Of a stretch of DNA of 64,000 nucleotides, positions 1-9,375 are shown piece by piece. The notes below the pieces were generated by a model. It was not told the DNA's origin, searched no databases, and saw nothing but the letters and a program-made list of their open reading frames with translations. The translations under genes were made by a program, and so were the position numbers. Position 1 is the stretch's first letter; every line of letters begins with the position of its first letter. The DNA is from Polytrichum commune (lineage: Eukaryota > Streptophyta > Polytrichopsida > Polytrichales > Polytrichaceae): contig OX485806.1 in assembly GCA_950295325.1 (NCBI GenBank), forward strand, positions 28,830,001-28,894,000. Direction: 5' to 3'.

Positions 1-24
1 AATTCCAGGGCTAAAGACACTTTG

Positions 25-522
25 ATGTTTATGTGGGCACTAGGCGATGTTAAATTGCCACTGGGGAGCGCGGAGGTGGTCACAGGATCCCCTCCCTTCT
101 TTATCAGAAGATACATACTCCGCAGCATAGCCTTTTTGGGCCAGCATCAAGCTCACCAAGTAAAAGCACACAACATCAACCTTGCATTACCCTCATTGCG
201 CCCTTACACACACAGCCAGAAGATTGCGATCGCCAAACTACAACAACAACATAAAGCAACTTTCCAACAAGCCATCAACGCGTTGAAAGGTGAAGACACG
301 GCAGTCTGTTTCGAGGCGACGAGGCGACACCAATGGATATTGGAACATTTTCCCCACCACTCGACACACGTGACCATATTTCAGCTCAAGGAATATGTTA
401 ATCAAACCCTGGAAGAGCAACAGATCACGATCACCACAGGGCGATTTGGCACCATCAACCAGGGCACGATACTTCGAATCGGATTACCAGATCATCCAGG
501 GCACAACCAGCAAGCACTATAG
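25..522 (+). CDS. Hypothetical ORF, possibly a transposon remnant
   Basis: This open frame of about 165 codons runs from an ATG at 25 to a stop at 522, and I do not recognise it. The product is basic and rich in Gln and His, with no signal peptide, membrane segment or known catalytic motif. A second frame overlaps its 3' end (about 395-652), so a longer reading frame may have been broken by a frameshift. It lies next to GC-rich tandem repeats and a Harbinger insertion and is cut close by the window edge. A remnant of a retroelement gag or pol region is possible, but no protease, reverse transcriptase or integrase motif is visible. A chance frame is equally possible. Confidence 0.2.
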   Translation: MFMWALGDVKLPLGSAEVVTGSPPFFIRRYILRSIAFLGQHQAHQVKAHNINLALPSLRPYTHSQKIAIAKLQQQHKATFQQAINALKGEDTAVCFEATRRHQWILEHFPHHSTHVTIFQLKEYVNQTLEEQQITITTGRFGTINQGTILRIGLPDHPGHNQQAL

Positions 523-589
523 GAAGCATGGGGACATGCTTCTTTCTGAGAGGGGGGATAAAATGTACACCATCCCAGCCTCCAAGCAG

Positions 590-1010
590 CCAGGTAGGAG
601 AGACGAGCACCGAGAAGAGCAGATAACGAGGGCCGCGAGGGAAGAGCACTGAGAAGAGCAGAGGACGAGGGCCGCGAGGGAAGAGCACCGAGGAGCAGGC
701 GGCCATCAGAGCAGCAAGGCATCAGCAGCGAAGGAGGAGCCGGGTATCGGAGGAGAAGGAGAATGGCAGCGAAGGGAGCGGGTATCATGGACAGCTCGAG
801 CGAGGAAAGGGGGACAGATGGCAGCCCAGGGTCGAAGACCGGTGAATGGCCGAGGACCGGCTTACCCGGTTATATAGGGAGCATGGGAGCGCACCAAGGC
901 GGCCCGGGAACGCGGGGAGCGCACGGGAACGCACCGAGACGGCTCGGGAACGAAGGGAGCGCACCGGGAACGCACCGAGAGCCGGGAGGAGTGAACGACA
1001 CCGGGAACGT
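590..1010. repeat. GC- and purine-rich short tandem repeats
   Basis: Between about 605 and 700 a unit of roughly 40-45 bp containing GAGGGCCGCGAGGGAAGAGC recurs two to three times with small changes. From about 885 to 1000 a second set of short units built on GGGAGCGCACC and GGGAACGCACCGAG follows. The plus strand is almost free of long pyrimidine runs. Several overlapping frames are open here on both strands, but they are rich in Arg, Gly and Ser and look like a by-product of the composition. Confidence 0.6.
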
Positions 1011-1444
1011 CGTCATCAAGCCGGGAACGGACAAGCAACTAAGTAGGGTAGGATAGTTAGTTGCTAGTGAACACCTAAGCAAGGGTAGATGAAGGACATA
1101 CCTAAAAGGGATGAAAGTCCTTTTTAGATGAACATAAACTATTCCCTTTAAATGAATAGTTGCATTCCGGATGAAGGAGATCCATGGATGGTAACCGTAC
1201 CGAGAGGCACATCTAGGTTAAGCCAAGAAATCCAACGAATGAACTTCACAAGTACATTTTACATTCGGACATTATAACTGCTGTAAATAGATCCGGGCAG
1301 CCTAAAATTAGACTGTAACCGGATACAGGGATAAAATTAGCCTGAAATAAACATGTGGCATTAGGGGAAGTTAGGACTAACCGCCACATCTAATTAAAGA
1401 TAGATTTTGAACACTATATAAGAGGCCAAACTTAAGGCACCTAA
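1011..1444. other. Left flank of the Harbinger insertion, repeat-like DNA
   Basis: No coding frame is convincing here. A TATA-like stretch, CTATATAAGAGG, lies at about 1414-1425, some 20 bp before the Harbinger insertion point, so the target may have been a promoter-like region such as a long terminal repeat. The target-site TAA at 1442-1444 is repeated at 6238-6240. The DNA that continues after the element (6241 onward) would have been contiguous with this flank before insertion. Confidence 0.4.
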
Positions 1445-1476
1445 GAGCATCCGCACCCATGCTCGCTATACCCGGC
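1445..1476 (+). repeat. Harbinger left terminal inverted repeat
   Basis: The 32-bp repeat starts GAGCATCCGCACCCATGCTC and continues GCTATACCCGGC. It matches the reverse complement of 6206-6237 at 31 of 32 positions. The similarity ends sharply after CCCGGC on both sides. Confidence 0.95.
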
Positions 1477-1688
1477 CTCAATGGCTTTTGGCGGGCCCGG
1501 GTAGGAATGACCACCCCACCGCAACCCGGGCAACGGCTCTTTCAAGAGCGGGCTCGTGAAAAACTTCCCCTGTCGCGCCATTTTCCAGAGTCTTCGAGTT
1601 CTCTGCGCGCGCCCAAAAGCCGGGTGATTTAGGGAAGATTTTGTTCTAATTTTTTGTGTGCACCGCTGTTCGGAGAATTTTTGGCGGG

Positions 1689-3191
1689 ATGGCAGGACGT
1701 GGCCGTGGGCACTCGGTGCTTCGAGGCCGTGGACGCGGTGGCTTGCAGCGAGGAGCGCCTGCGGCAACTGATTTCGGGGTTGGTGAGCGGGGATTCGACG
1801 ACGTCGAATTTGAGGGTTTGATGCGGGGGAGGCCGTCGCCGCGAGTGGGTGAAGCGAATGGTTTGCAATCTCGGCGAACTGGGCTCGATCGCAGCCAGCA
1901 TGCGGGGATTCACTTGCAGCATTCAACTGGTTTCGGCGAACACGAAGCACCGACGGCCTCGGTGCCGGATGTGACTACTGGAGCAGGCCATCAAGCCCAG
2001 GTGAGTGACCCAGCATTCTCCCTGCATACTCAACCCTCTGTTGATTTTGGTCGAAGCCGAGGCAGGGGTCGTGGGGGAGGGTCTGTGCGGCCTGCGAAAG
2101 GTAAGAATTTTGTTCCTGAGGAAGAGCGCCAGTTGACTAGGAGTGTTCTCGCAATCTCTCAGGACCCAATTTGCGGGAATCAACAAAAGGGTAATGCTTT
2201 CTGGGAACGAATTTATTTGCATTATGATCAATGTAGACCAGGTGGACATAGGGGCGCGCGATCATTGGAATCAAAATGGGGCATGATTAAACACGATGTG
2301 GGAAAATTCATCGGAGCCTATAATCAAATCAAAAGATTAAACAAAAGTGGTAGTAAAGAATCTGACATTATTCGCATGGCTAAAGATTTGTATCGTACTA
2401 AAACTGCTAAGAACACTGAGTTCATGTTTGAACACTGTTGGGAATTGGTGAAAGATTTTCCGCGTTGGGCTGACGGTGTTAGTCCATCGCGTCAAACAAC
2501 TCCCTCTAGGAGGGTGTCTGGTTCTTCTGACCACGAGTCGCAATCGGGTTCCCAAATGGACACCCAAAATGGTGTGAGTGCTGTGGATACTACAGGTGAG
2601 GCAACTACAAGCATGACATTCAGAGAGAGGCCCGGAGGCACAAAAGCAGCAAAAGATGCCCAACGTGCTGACAAGGTGCACAAGAGAGCGGCTTTGACTC
2701 AAGCCAAGGCCGCCGAGAAGATGGCGGAAGCAACACTTCGCAAGGCGGCAAGTTTGGAGTACCACAACATGCTACTCCTTTTCACCGCACCGATGAACCA
2801 AGTTACCACGCCGGAGGCTCAAGAATTTATTCGTTTGCTTCGTGAGGAGGAGCTGCTCAAATTACGACGTCGAAGGGCGGAATCCGCGGCATTTGAGTTG
2901 CGTGAACAACAAGAGCGAGAGGTTTTTGAAATGTCCGAGGCGGCACGCGAACGAGAAGAAGCGGATAAGAGATCTCAAGAAGATGAGGAAACACTCAGGC
3001 AATTGCGGGATGCACGAGTGGAATTCGACTCTATGAGATCAAATTACGAGCATCCGGGTCATAGAGAAATTGGGGATTTGCAAGAATCCGACGAGGAAGA
3101 TGATCTCGATTCTGAGGTGGATTCAATTTCTCGTACTAAACCAGCCACTTTGCTTGACTGTGAGCCTGTGATCCTGCTTGATAAAATTTGA
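1689..3191 (+). CDS. Harbinger ORF1, Myb/SANT-like DNA-binding protein
   Basis: The product is 500 aa from the ATG at 1689; upstream in-frame codons lack another ATG. The N-terminal 140 residues are rich in Arg and Gly (GRGRGHS, RGRGRGGG). A Myb/SANT-like, 'no apical meristem-associated' region follows at about residues 140-260, with the spaced aromatic residues of FWERIYLHY, SLESKWGMIKHDVGKF and FEHCWELVKDFPRW. The C-terminal part is a long charged helical region (about 340-440), probably a coiled coil, ending in an acidic stretch. Plant Harbinger elements need this partner as well as the transposase for mobility, which is family knowledge. A possible alternative 3' end splices from 3116 to 4144, replacing the last residues with an 81-aa tail. 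Confidence 0.85.
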   Translation: MAGRGRGHSVLRGRGRGGLQRGAPAATDFGVGERGFDDVEFEGLMRGRPSPRVGEANGLQSRRTGLDRSQHAGIHLQHSTGFGEHEAPTASVPDVTTGAGHQAQVSDPAFSLHTQPSVDFGRSRGRGRGGGSVRPAKGKNFVPEEERQLTRSVLAISQDPICGNQQKGNAFWERIYLHYDQCRPGGHRGARSLESKWGMIKHDVGKFIGAYNQIKRLNKSGSKESDIIRMAKDLYRTKTAKNTEFMFEHCWELVKDFPRWADGVSPSRQTTPSRRVSGSSDHESQSGSQMDTQNGVSAVDTTGEATTSMTFRERPGGTKAAKDAQRADKVHKRAALTQAKAAEKMAEATLRKAASLEYHNMLLLFTAPMNQVTTPEAQEFIRLLREEELLKLRRRRAESAAFELREQQEREVFEMSEAAREREEADKRSQEDEETLRQLRDARVEFDSMRSNYEHPGHREIGDLQESDEEDDLDSEVDSISRTKPATLLDCEPVILLDKI

Positions 3192-3289
3192 AATGTGAAT
3201 GTTGGATTCACTTTCTGTGAGCCGACTGTGACCCTGTCCGAATTCTAATTCTCTTCTAGGGCAGACTGTGGCCGACTTTGAATGTGACT

Positions 3290-3508
3290 GTTTTTTTTTT
3301 TTTAATTTCCTGCAGGCAGTCTGTGTGAGTTATTTAGTTCTCGGTTATCTGCAGGCAGTCTGTGAGGGATAATGTAGGTTTTTTTTTTTTTTTTTTTTCC
3401 TGCAGGCCCTGCATGTGGATTTTTAGGCTCTGATTTGATTGCAGGCACAAAAGAGATTAGTCTGAATGTTTCTTTTTGACAGGGGGAGGGTCTGTAAGGG
3501 TTTAGGGA

Positions 3509-3540
<32 letters not shown>

Positions 3541-3649
3541 CCTGCAGGCCCTGTATGTGGATTTTTAGGCTCTGATTTGATTGCAGGCACAAAAGAGAGC
3601 AGTCTGAATGCTTCTTTTTGACAGGGGGAGGGTCTGTAAGTGTTAGTAT

Positions 3650-3683
<34 letters not shown>

Positions 3684-3760
3684 CTGCAGGCCCTGTATGT
3701 GGCATTACAGGCTCTGATTTAATTGCAGGCACAAAAGAGAGCAGTCTGTGAAGGCTGAGT
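3290..3760 (+). repeat. Tandem poly-T and CTGCAG cassettes inside the Harbinger element
   Basis: A unit of about 142 bp starting CCTGCAGGCCCTG recurs at about 3399 and 3541 and, partially, at 3684. Each copy is preceded by an uninterrupted T run (3379-3398, 3511-3540 and 3653-3683; 20, 30 and 31 T). Each repeats the sequence GGCTCTGATTTGATTGCAGG, and the first two also carry GACAGGGGGAGGGTCTGTAA. Every unit looks like a plant 3' splice site: a pyrimidine tract, then CTGCAG, then G. A shorter T run and TAATTTTTTGTTCTGCAG follow near 3850-3880. The array lies downstream of the ORF1 stop and upstream of the acceptor-like TGATTGCAG at about 4135-4143. Confidence 0.8.
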
Positions 3761-4143
3761 GTGAATGTAGGTTTTGGGTTTAGGGGTTTAGGGGGTTATT
3801 TAGTTCTCGGTTATCTGCAGGCAGTCTGTGAGGGCTGAGTGTGAATGTAGGTTTTTTTGTAATTTTTTGTTCTGCAGACAGTCTGTGTGGTCTACAGTCA
3901 ACGAGTTTGGTTGATGGAATGCAGCATTGCTGCCGACTGTGATTTGCAGGGCAGGCTGAGTCCGAGCATTGGCATGTTTGTGTGTGTGGATGATTCTGTT
4001 CTGCATGCATTCTGTGTGGATGTTTCAATTATGGACAATTTGTGGTCGAATGTGGCATTACGCCCGTGCTTGAATGTGTATGAGCTTGAGTGTGTCTAAG
4101 CCTTGAATGTGCCTAAGCCCTGTTTTGTTGTTTTTGATTGCAG

Positions 4144-4389
4144 GCACAACATGCGAATGAAGAGCATGATCCTTGTAGTCGGCGATTCCGAGAAGATGGC
4201 GGGATTGCACCCGGTAGATATGTAGATAGCCATGGTGATAGTGGTCAGTGGGATGACATTGAGCATGTTGGACCGGGGATGCCCACCACATGGGATGTCA
4301 TGGTAGATCATGACAATTCACAAAACATGTGCGCCGAGGATGACATTGGACTTGGTTTAGCATTGACTGGACATAGTTTTTTCCAATAA
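4144..4389 (+). CDS. Possible spliced 3' exon of Harbinger ORF1
   Basis: An open frame follows a good 3' splice signal (TTTTTGATTGCAG ending at 4143) and runs 81 codons to a stop at 4387-4389. The product is acidic and polar (EDDIGLGLALTGHSFF at its end) and has no known domain. A donor-like CTGAG/GTGG at 3116/3117 in ORF1 is in the same phase, so splicing over 3117-4143 would keep the frame and replace the last 24 ORF1 residues with this tail. The donor is weak and the unspliced frame is itself complete, so this exon is inference. Confidence 0.35.
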   Translation, partial: AQHANEEHDPCSRRFREDGGIAPGRYVDSHGDSGQWDDIEHVGPGMPTTWDVMVDHDNSQNMCAEDDIGLGLALTGHSFFQ

Positions 4390-4512
4390 ATGTGATATTA
4401 GTCACACATTTGCATATTATTTAAAAATTTCAGCATACATTCTTTCTCCGAAACTCACATGTATTGCAATTGATATGGCCAAACTTATGGATACTAGTCA
4501 CCCCTTTATATA

Positions 4513-5808
4513 TTAGGCCAAATTGGTGCCTTTCAACATCCACAAGTGCTCAATTAGATCACCACGGAGACCAAAATGAGTGTCCGCATTGGTAATGTCC
4601 ACGGTACTTGCCATATACTCATCAAAGGACAAACCTCTTTGCATTGGGACATTTCCCTCATGCAACTCACCAATAATATCATCTAGTCCTTCAACACCTT
4701 CTTCGTCATCAATTATCATATTGTGCAAGATACAACACGTGAACATGATGTTCGATATCACTTCCATGCTCCAATGCCGGCAAGGGTTGCGAATTATCGC
4801 AAAACGGGCCTGCAACACCCCGAAACATCTCTCAACATCCTTGCGCACGGCCTCTTGTCTTTCCGCAAAATAGCTGCGTTTCTCATCTTGTGGTTGATGG
4901 ATGCTTTGCACGAAGCAAGACCACTCGGGATATATACCATCCGTGAGAAGATAATATCGATCATACTGACACCCGTTAACCTCAAATTGCATGTCACGAG
5001 CTTCGCTAGTCAACATGTTGTGGATGAGCGGTGAACGATCCAACACGTTCAAGTCGTTGTTGGAACCGGGTAACCCAAAGAACGCATGCCATATGTGCAA
5101 ACCACCATCCGCCACGGCCTCCAATATGATCGACTTCTTCCCATCTTTGTCACCGAAGTCCCTTTGCCAAGCAACCGGGCAATTCTTCCACTCGTAATGC
5201 ATACAATCAAGTGAGGCAAACATGCCTGGAAATCCACGATCAGCATTAATTGCCAACTGTTTTTCAAAATCGGCACGAGTAGGTTGTCTCATATGGTATG
5301 CCTCAAACTCACACCTAATTGCAATGCAAAATCGCTTCATAGATGTCATCGCGGTGGTTTCACTAGTCCTGCAATATTCGTCTGTAGCATCGGCACACAA
5401 ACCGTAACACAACATCCTCAAAACGGAGGTGATCTTCTGATGCGGGGACAACCCCAAAAAACCACATGCATCTTGTTTCTGAACAAAGTAATCGTCTCTA
5501 GCACAAACCCTATCCAATATGGTCAAAAATAATGACCTCCGCATACGGTATCGACGGCGGAAAATTTTTGGGCCATACGTAGGTTCATCTGCAAAATAAT
5601 CAGACATCATGCGGGCATGCATCTCGTGTCTATGCCTGTCAATGTTGGGCGATTTCCCTGGACGTGATCCATGGACAATGCTCGGCATGTGACCACGCGG
5701 TGCACTCAACCCTAATCCAATAATCCAATTAACATTGAAATCATCTTCCTCATCGTCCTCCAAAATAAGCTCCCGAGTCGCAAGAAGGCGTTCCCGCCAT
5801 TGATCCAT
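4513..5808 (-). CDS. Harbinger DDE transposase
   Basis: The product is 431 aa counted from the ATG at 5806-5808 (MDQWRERLL); the same frame is open a few codons further but without another ATG. It matches the DDE_Tnp_4 / ALP1-like nuclease family. The first Asp is in SLDCMHYEWKNCP (about D201), the second in PGSNNDLNVL (about D252) and the Glu probably in RKDVERCFGVLQARF (about E326). An N-terminal helix-turn-helix-like region (GLSPHQKITSVLRML) precedes the catalytic core. These enzymes cut the element ends and insert at TWA sites, working with the Myb-like ORF1 protein. The frame has no stop or frameshift. It converges on ORF1 with about 120 bp between the last possible stops. Confidence 0.92.
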   Translation of the reverse strand: MDQWRERLLATRELILEDDEEDDFNVNWIIGLGLSAPRGHMPSIVHGSRPGKSPNIDRHRHEMHARMMSDYFADEPTYGPKIFRRRYRMRRSLFLTILDRVCARDDYFVQKQDACGFLGLSPHQKITSVLRMLCYGLCADATDEYCRTSETTAMTSMKRFCIAIRCEFEAYHMRQPTRADFEKQLAINADRGFPGMFASLDCMHYEWKNCPVAWQRDFGDKDGKKSIILEAVADGGLHIWHAFFGLPGSNNDLNVLDRSPLIHNMLTSEARDMQFEVNGCQYDRYYLLTDGIYPEWSCFVQSIHQPQDEKRSYFAERQEAVRKDVERCFGVLQARFAIIRNPCRHWSMEVISNIMFTCCILHNMIIDDEEGVEGLDDIIGELHEGNVPMQRGLSFDEYMASTVDITNADTHFGLRGDLIEHLWMLKGTNLA

Positions 5809-6205
5809 AAGATTAACTACAAAATACACATGTCAAACCGAGGAACTCTATTAACTCAAACAACCCTAAACCTCCTTCAAGAGCAGAAAACAAGCCTCGC
5901 AGCTCTGTTTGCAGGCAGTCTGTGGTGGTCTGTGACAGTCGAAAAATCTATGTTTGCTCGCAGCCTCTGATGTGGCTCGTCCAACCTTTATTTGTTTTAT
6001 CTGCGGGAGGAGTGACAGAGCCGCGCCGGGATCCAGGCAGGCAGGCAGGCGGGGGAGTGACGGACCAGCGGCGGGAGGCAGCGAGAGGGAGGGAGCGCCG
6101 GGAAGCAGCGCGAGGGCCTCTGGAGAGGTCTGGAGGAAGGGTGGGGGTCGCCATATTTGGCGAGGCCCTTGAGCCTTGTGGAGCCCTCTACTGGCCCTTT
6201 GAAGA
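5809..6205. other. Harbinger right subterminal region
   Basis: This is the leader of the transposase gene and the subterminal DNA of the element. The motif GCAGGCAGTCTGTG (about 5911-5925) also occurs several times in the 3.3-3.9 kb array, so the same short motif lies in both internal non-coding regions. From about 6000 to 6140 the DNA is G-rich, with GGAG and AGGCAGGCAGGCAGG runs. Frames read here are compositional. Confidence 0.5.
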
Positions 6206-6237
6206 GCCGGGTATAGTGAGCATGGGTGCGGATGCTC
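6206..6237 (-). repeat. Harbinger right terminal inverted repeat
   Basis: The reverse complement reads GAGCATCCGCACCCATGCTC followed by ACTATACCCGGC, with one mismatch to the left end. The TAA duplication follows directly at 6238-6240. Confidence 0.95.
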
Positions 6238-6310
6238 TAATACACTTCATTTGAACACGCAAACTCTACATGAGTGTCGGAGCCTCTAGCACTCTCTCAA
6301 GCTAGTACAT

Positions 6311-6576
6311 TTAGCCGAGGTTTTCGTGCCCTAACTCGGAGGGCAATCGAGCTAGCATCGCAATTAGCCGAGGCATTCGAGCCCTAACTCGGAGGGCATT
6401 GGAATATTAATGCGAGTAGCCGAGGCATACTGAAGCCCTAACTCGGAGGGCATTGGAGACAATCATGCACGAAGATAACTAGCCGAGGCAAATGCATACC
6501 CTAACTCGGAGGGCATTCTAAAGTGTTAAAATATTTAGCCGAGGTTCTCAAATCCTAACTCGGAGGATATTAGCAC
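6311..6576 (+). repeat. Five-copy minisatellite with CCGAG...CTCGG cores
   Basis: Units begin TAGCCGAGG and contain CCCTAACTCGGAGGGCA; they start at about 6311, 6365, 6417, 6480 and 6536, giving an irregular period of 52-63 bp. The core is conserved while the tails differ in length and sequence. Within each core CCGAG can pair with CTCGG about 15 bases later, so each unit could form a small hairpin. The array lies just right of the Harbinger insertion. Confidence 0.8.
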
Positions 6577-7696
6577 ATGTTACTACACTAAGGCAAATTG
6601 GTCAAAGCTTCGGATTAAGTTTGCTCCGGTAACTAAGACCTTTGACGAAGGAGAATTTCGAGCCGAAGGGCCCGAAGGGAAATAATTACAGAGAGGAGGA
6701 AATCTCATTCGGCGGTACACTCGAGTTAATCCCCGACCTCAAGCCGGCCAAGTAAGATAAATTATTACAGTAAAAGCCCAAGTCACTCATATTTGAGGAA
6801 GGTAAGTTGTGGGCTTACCGGCTTACCATCACGTCATACCAGGTATGACTAGATACTAAATTATTACGCGGTGCCAAATCCAATTCAAAGGGAATTAGCC
6901 TAAGGGGATTTCAAAGCATCTAAGGGGAACACTTGGGGAAATTTAGGCCATGAGTTTAATACCTCATAAATGAGGGTGATAGTAATCAAACATCTTTAAG
7001 TGGAAATCGGTTTACCATATACATTAGAATCAACAAGGATTCTAATCCCTCAAATATTCTCAAGTGAATTTGGAATGTTGAAGGACCAAGGATACCATCA
7101 GAACAATATAATCAAGGTTAAAGAGGCAAGATGATTCTCAAGATTTTCATAATGTTAAAGAATATGTTTTGAACTAGAAACTCTTTATGAAGACATTCTC
7201 GGAATATTCTTGGAAAGTAATGAAGATTAGATGCATTCGAACCATGAAAGATATTGTTTGCAACATTTAGAGTTTCCCTTGAAACACTTAACCTCGACAT
7301 TAGGATTTCGGGGAACATAATCTTGAAAACCTAAGGCACTTTCTCCTTGAAGATTTATAAAAAGGGATCTTCAAATACAACATTCCGGAATTGAAGAAAT
7401 AAGATTATCTTGCGAGATCTTTCAAACCAGGAAAGATGCAAGAGCGAATAGATGATTAAGAACTAAGGAAAGTAGTTTCTTAGAGAGCACTTTAATATTA
7501 GATTTCGGGGAACATAAACTTGTAACCTCAGGTCAACGATTCCAAGAGGATTTCAAAAGCGATAAATTAAAGATCACAAGAATTAGTCAACAAAGAGTTA
7601 ACGGACACCTTCACAAGTTTTGAAAACTAAGAGAATCTAATTTTGGTGGGAGTAACTTCCATGTAAACCGGTCAGCAGCGGGTTACACCGTCTAAG
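6577..7696. other. Unassigned AT-rich repeat-like DNA
   Basis: No coding frame is credible. A stretch of about 30 bp containing GGATTTCGGGGAACATAA or its close variant occurs at about 7300 and again at about 7500, a diverged direct repeat some 200 bp apart. The style of this DNA resembles the left flank of the Harbinger element, so both may belong to one older repeat, perhaps a long terminal repeat. I cannot define its ends. Confidence 0.35.
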
Positions 7697-8471
7697 TTTG
7701 CTGAGGGTTTGAAGGTGACCTCGACAGTTGTTCAACCTTTGGATCAAGGAGTGATTGTAGCATTCAAAATGTGCTATAAGCGCAAGCTTGTTGCCTGGAC
7801 TTTGCAACAAATTGATAACAACTCAAATGAGGATTTGGGGAAATTGAATGTTGATGTATTTCAAGCTATGCTATGGTGTGTGGCGGCATGGCATGAATTA
7901 GATGATCAAACCATTAGAAATTGTTGGAGAAAGTTTGCCATATTGCCTGCAAAGTGGAATGCAGATATAAACAATCTTGATGAACGTATGAAGTCCAAAA
8001 TAAAGGAAGCAACTTTGGAATTGGGTAGACTCATCGCCGCATTAAATTTGGGTTTGGATGTTGAAGGCAAGCCTGTAGAAAAGCTTTGTCCTTTGGAGTA
8101 CATAAACATGGAAGGTGAAGATGATTTTGAGGTGGAATTTTCTACTGAGGAGCTTGTGCAATTAGTGCAAGATGGCGAACATGTTCTTGATTCCATGGAA
8201 GTGGACCCATTGATTGTTGATAGCAGTGATGATGAGTCTAAAGTAGTGAAGCTAAGCGATGCACAAAATATATGCTAAAGATATTTTGAATTTTATGGCT
8301 AACCAAGGTTCTCAGATTTTCAGCACTCATGAGTTGTTAGAAATGGAAAAAATCCATGACAAACTCATTAGAATTGGTGTTGCACATTTAACATCAACAA
8401 AACAATGTGACATTAGAAGCTTCTTTGTCTCTAGTGAGAGGTCTTTACCTGATCTCAATGACACATTATGA
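7697..8471 (+). pseudogene. Pogo/Tigger (DDE_1) transposase fragment, frameshifted
   Basis: The frame from about 7697 encodes FAEGLKVTSTVVQPLDQGVI followed by AFKMCYKRKLV. This matches the 'TS.LQPLDQG(V/I)I.AFK..YR..L' signature near the last catalytic residue of DDE_1 (CENP-B/Tigger/jerky-like) transposases. It continues through an acidic region to SDAQNIC at 8278. The C-terminal part resumes in another frame at about 8262, with HDKLIRI and the family-typical ending CDIRSFF, and stops at 8471. The DNA-binding N terminus and the first catalytic Asp residues are missing, there is no ATG at the 5' limit, and a frameshift lies near 8270. A dead copy is most likely. Confidence 0.75.
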
Positions 8472-8689
8472 TGTGCTCTTGTTGTTATTCACAATTTTGA
8501 ATTAGATTTTACATTCAAAAACATTGAAGTCTCGTATTTGTTATTTTTTAAAAATTGTAATTATATTTTGATTTTCTACATATTTTTTGATAATATCACA
8601 TTATGCACAAAATGTGACATTATCAAGTATGTCACACCTTGTTTATATCACACTTTTTAGTGAAACGGAGGGTGTGACATTATCAAGGT
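8472..8689. other. AT-rich tail after the pogo fragment
   Basis: TGTGACATTATCAAG occurs twice (about 8611 and 8671), with inverted TGTCACACCTTG between them. This could be the decayed end of the pogo-like element, but I see no matching left end. Confidence 0.3.
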
Positions 8690-8905
8690 TAGGGTGTAGT
8701 GTTTCCAAGTCCAACCGGTCACATGTTGACATCTTTCGGTTCTCCTTCATTAAATTGGGATATGCTATTCAAATTCCTCTTAAAAAATGGTTGGAAGTCC
8801 TCCTCATGTCTTGAACCTCAACCGGTTATTTCTCCAGCTCAACCGGTGCATCTGTCACTATGAACCGGTACAACTCTAACTAGCAACCGGTTCATCGGCA
8901 AGGAC
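8690..8905 (+). repeat. AACCGGTT-family dispersed repeat, unfilled copy
   Basis: The segment contains GTGTTTCCAAGTCCAACCGG, ACATGTTGACATCTT and then several CAACCGGTT motifs. It is related to 53463-54515, where a hAT-like element interrupts it, and to reverse-orientation copies at about 44440-44520 and 44870-45160. Here GTCTTGAACCTCAACCGGTT is continuous and marks the unoccupied state of the hAT target. Confidence 0.7.
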
Positions 8906-9375
8906 CATTATTTTCTAGTTCATCGAAAGTCAAACTTGGCTTAGAAGTTGGCCTAGAAGTTTACCACCATATCTTATTTCTAATATTTAGAACGAAGGAC
9001 CCCGCCCACGGTTTTGGCTCTAAAGAGACAGTTCCATATAAAGGGAGACAAGCTGTGCAGGAAAAAGGGGGGGAGGGAGGGATGAATTTTCATGGATGAA
9101 GGTTAAATTAGTAGTATGTGTTTAAAATCTCACCTCTTCATTGAGCACCTTCATCCATCCCCAATCCTATGGGGCAAAAAAGGGTCATTCTAATCCCTCC
9201 GGTTATCTTTTGAGCTACTTAGCTGGTTTTCCATCCATCCATCCATCCATCCCTTTGCTCAATTACTGTCGCTTCTCCGTGAAGTTTCACTCAAAAACTC
9301 TGGCGCCTCAATGATGAATATGCTAATTAAGGTGTGTAGGCCTTATTTGGGCACTCTTCTTAATTGAACATCTAT
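8906..9375. other. Non-coding DNA with a CCAT microsatellite
   Basis: About six CCAT units lie near 9230-9253, and a GGGGGGAGGGAGGG stretch lies near 9068. No gene or transposon ends are visible. Confidence 0.5.

Larger units (their letters stand above)
1445..6237. mobile_element. Complete PIF/Pong/Harbinger DNA transposon
   Basis: This 4,793-bp element is bounded by 32-bp terminal inverted repeats (1445-1476 and 6206-6237) that begin GAGCATCCGCACCCATGCTC and differ at one base, G against A. It is flanked by the 3-bp duplication TAA (1442-1444 and 6238-6240), the TWA-type target expected of this superfamily. Inside are a plus-strand Myb/SANT-like ORF and a convergent minus-strand DDE transposase, both open. 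The two-gene layout is that of plant Pong/PIF elements. Intact ends, an intact TSD and open frames suggest a recent, possibly still competent copy. Transcription and mobility cannot be judged from sequence. Confidence 0.95.

Noticed and set aside
455-1082. Minus- and plus-strand frames rich in Ser, Pro, Arg and Gly
   Set aside because: They arise from purine-rich tandem repeats and show codon use dictated by composition.
3770-3800. Telomere-like GGGTTTAGGGGTTTAGGG
   Set aside because: Only about two imperfect TTTAGGG units inside the Harbinger array; too short for an interstitial telomere.
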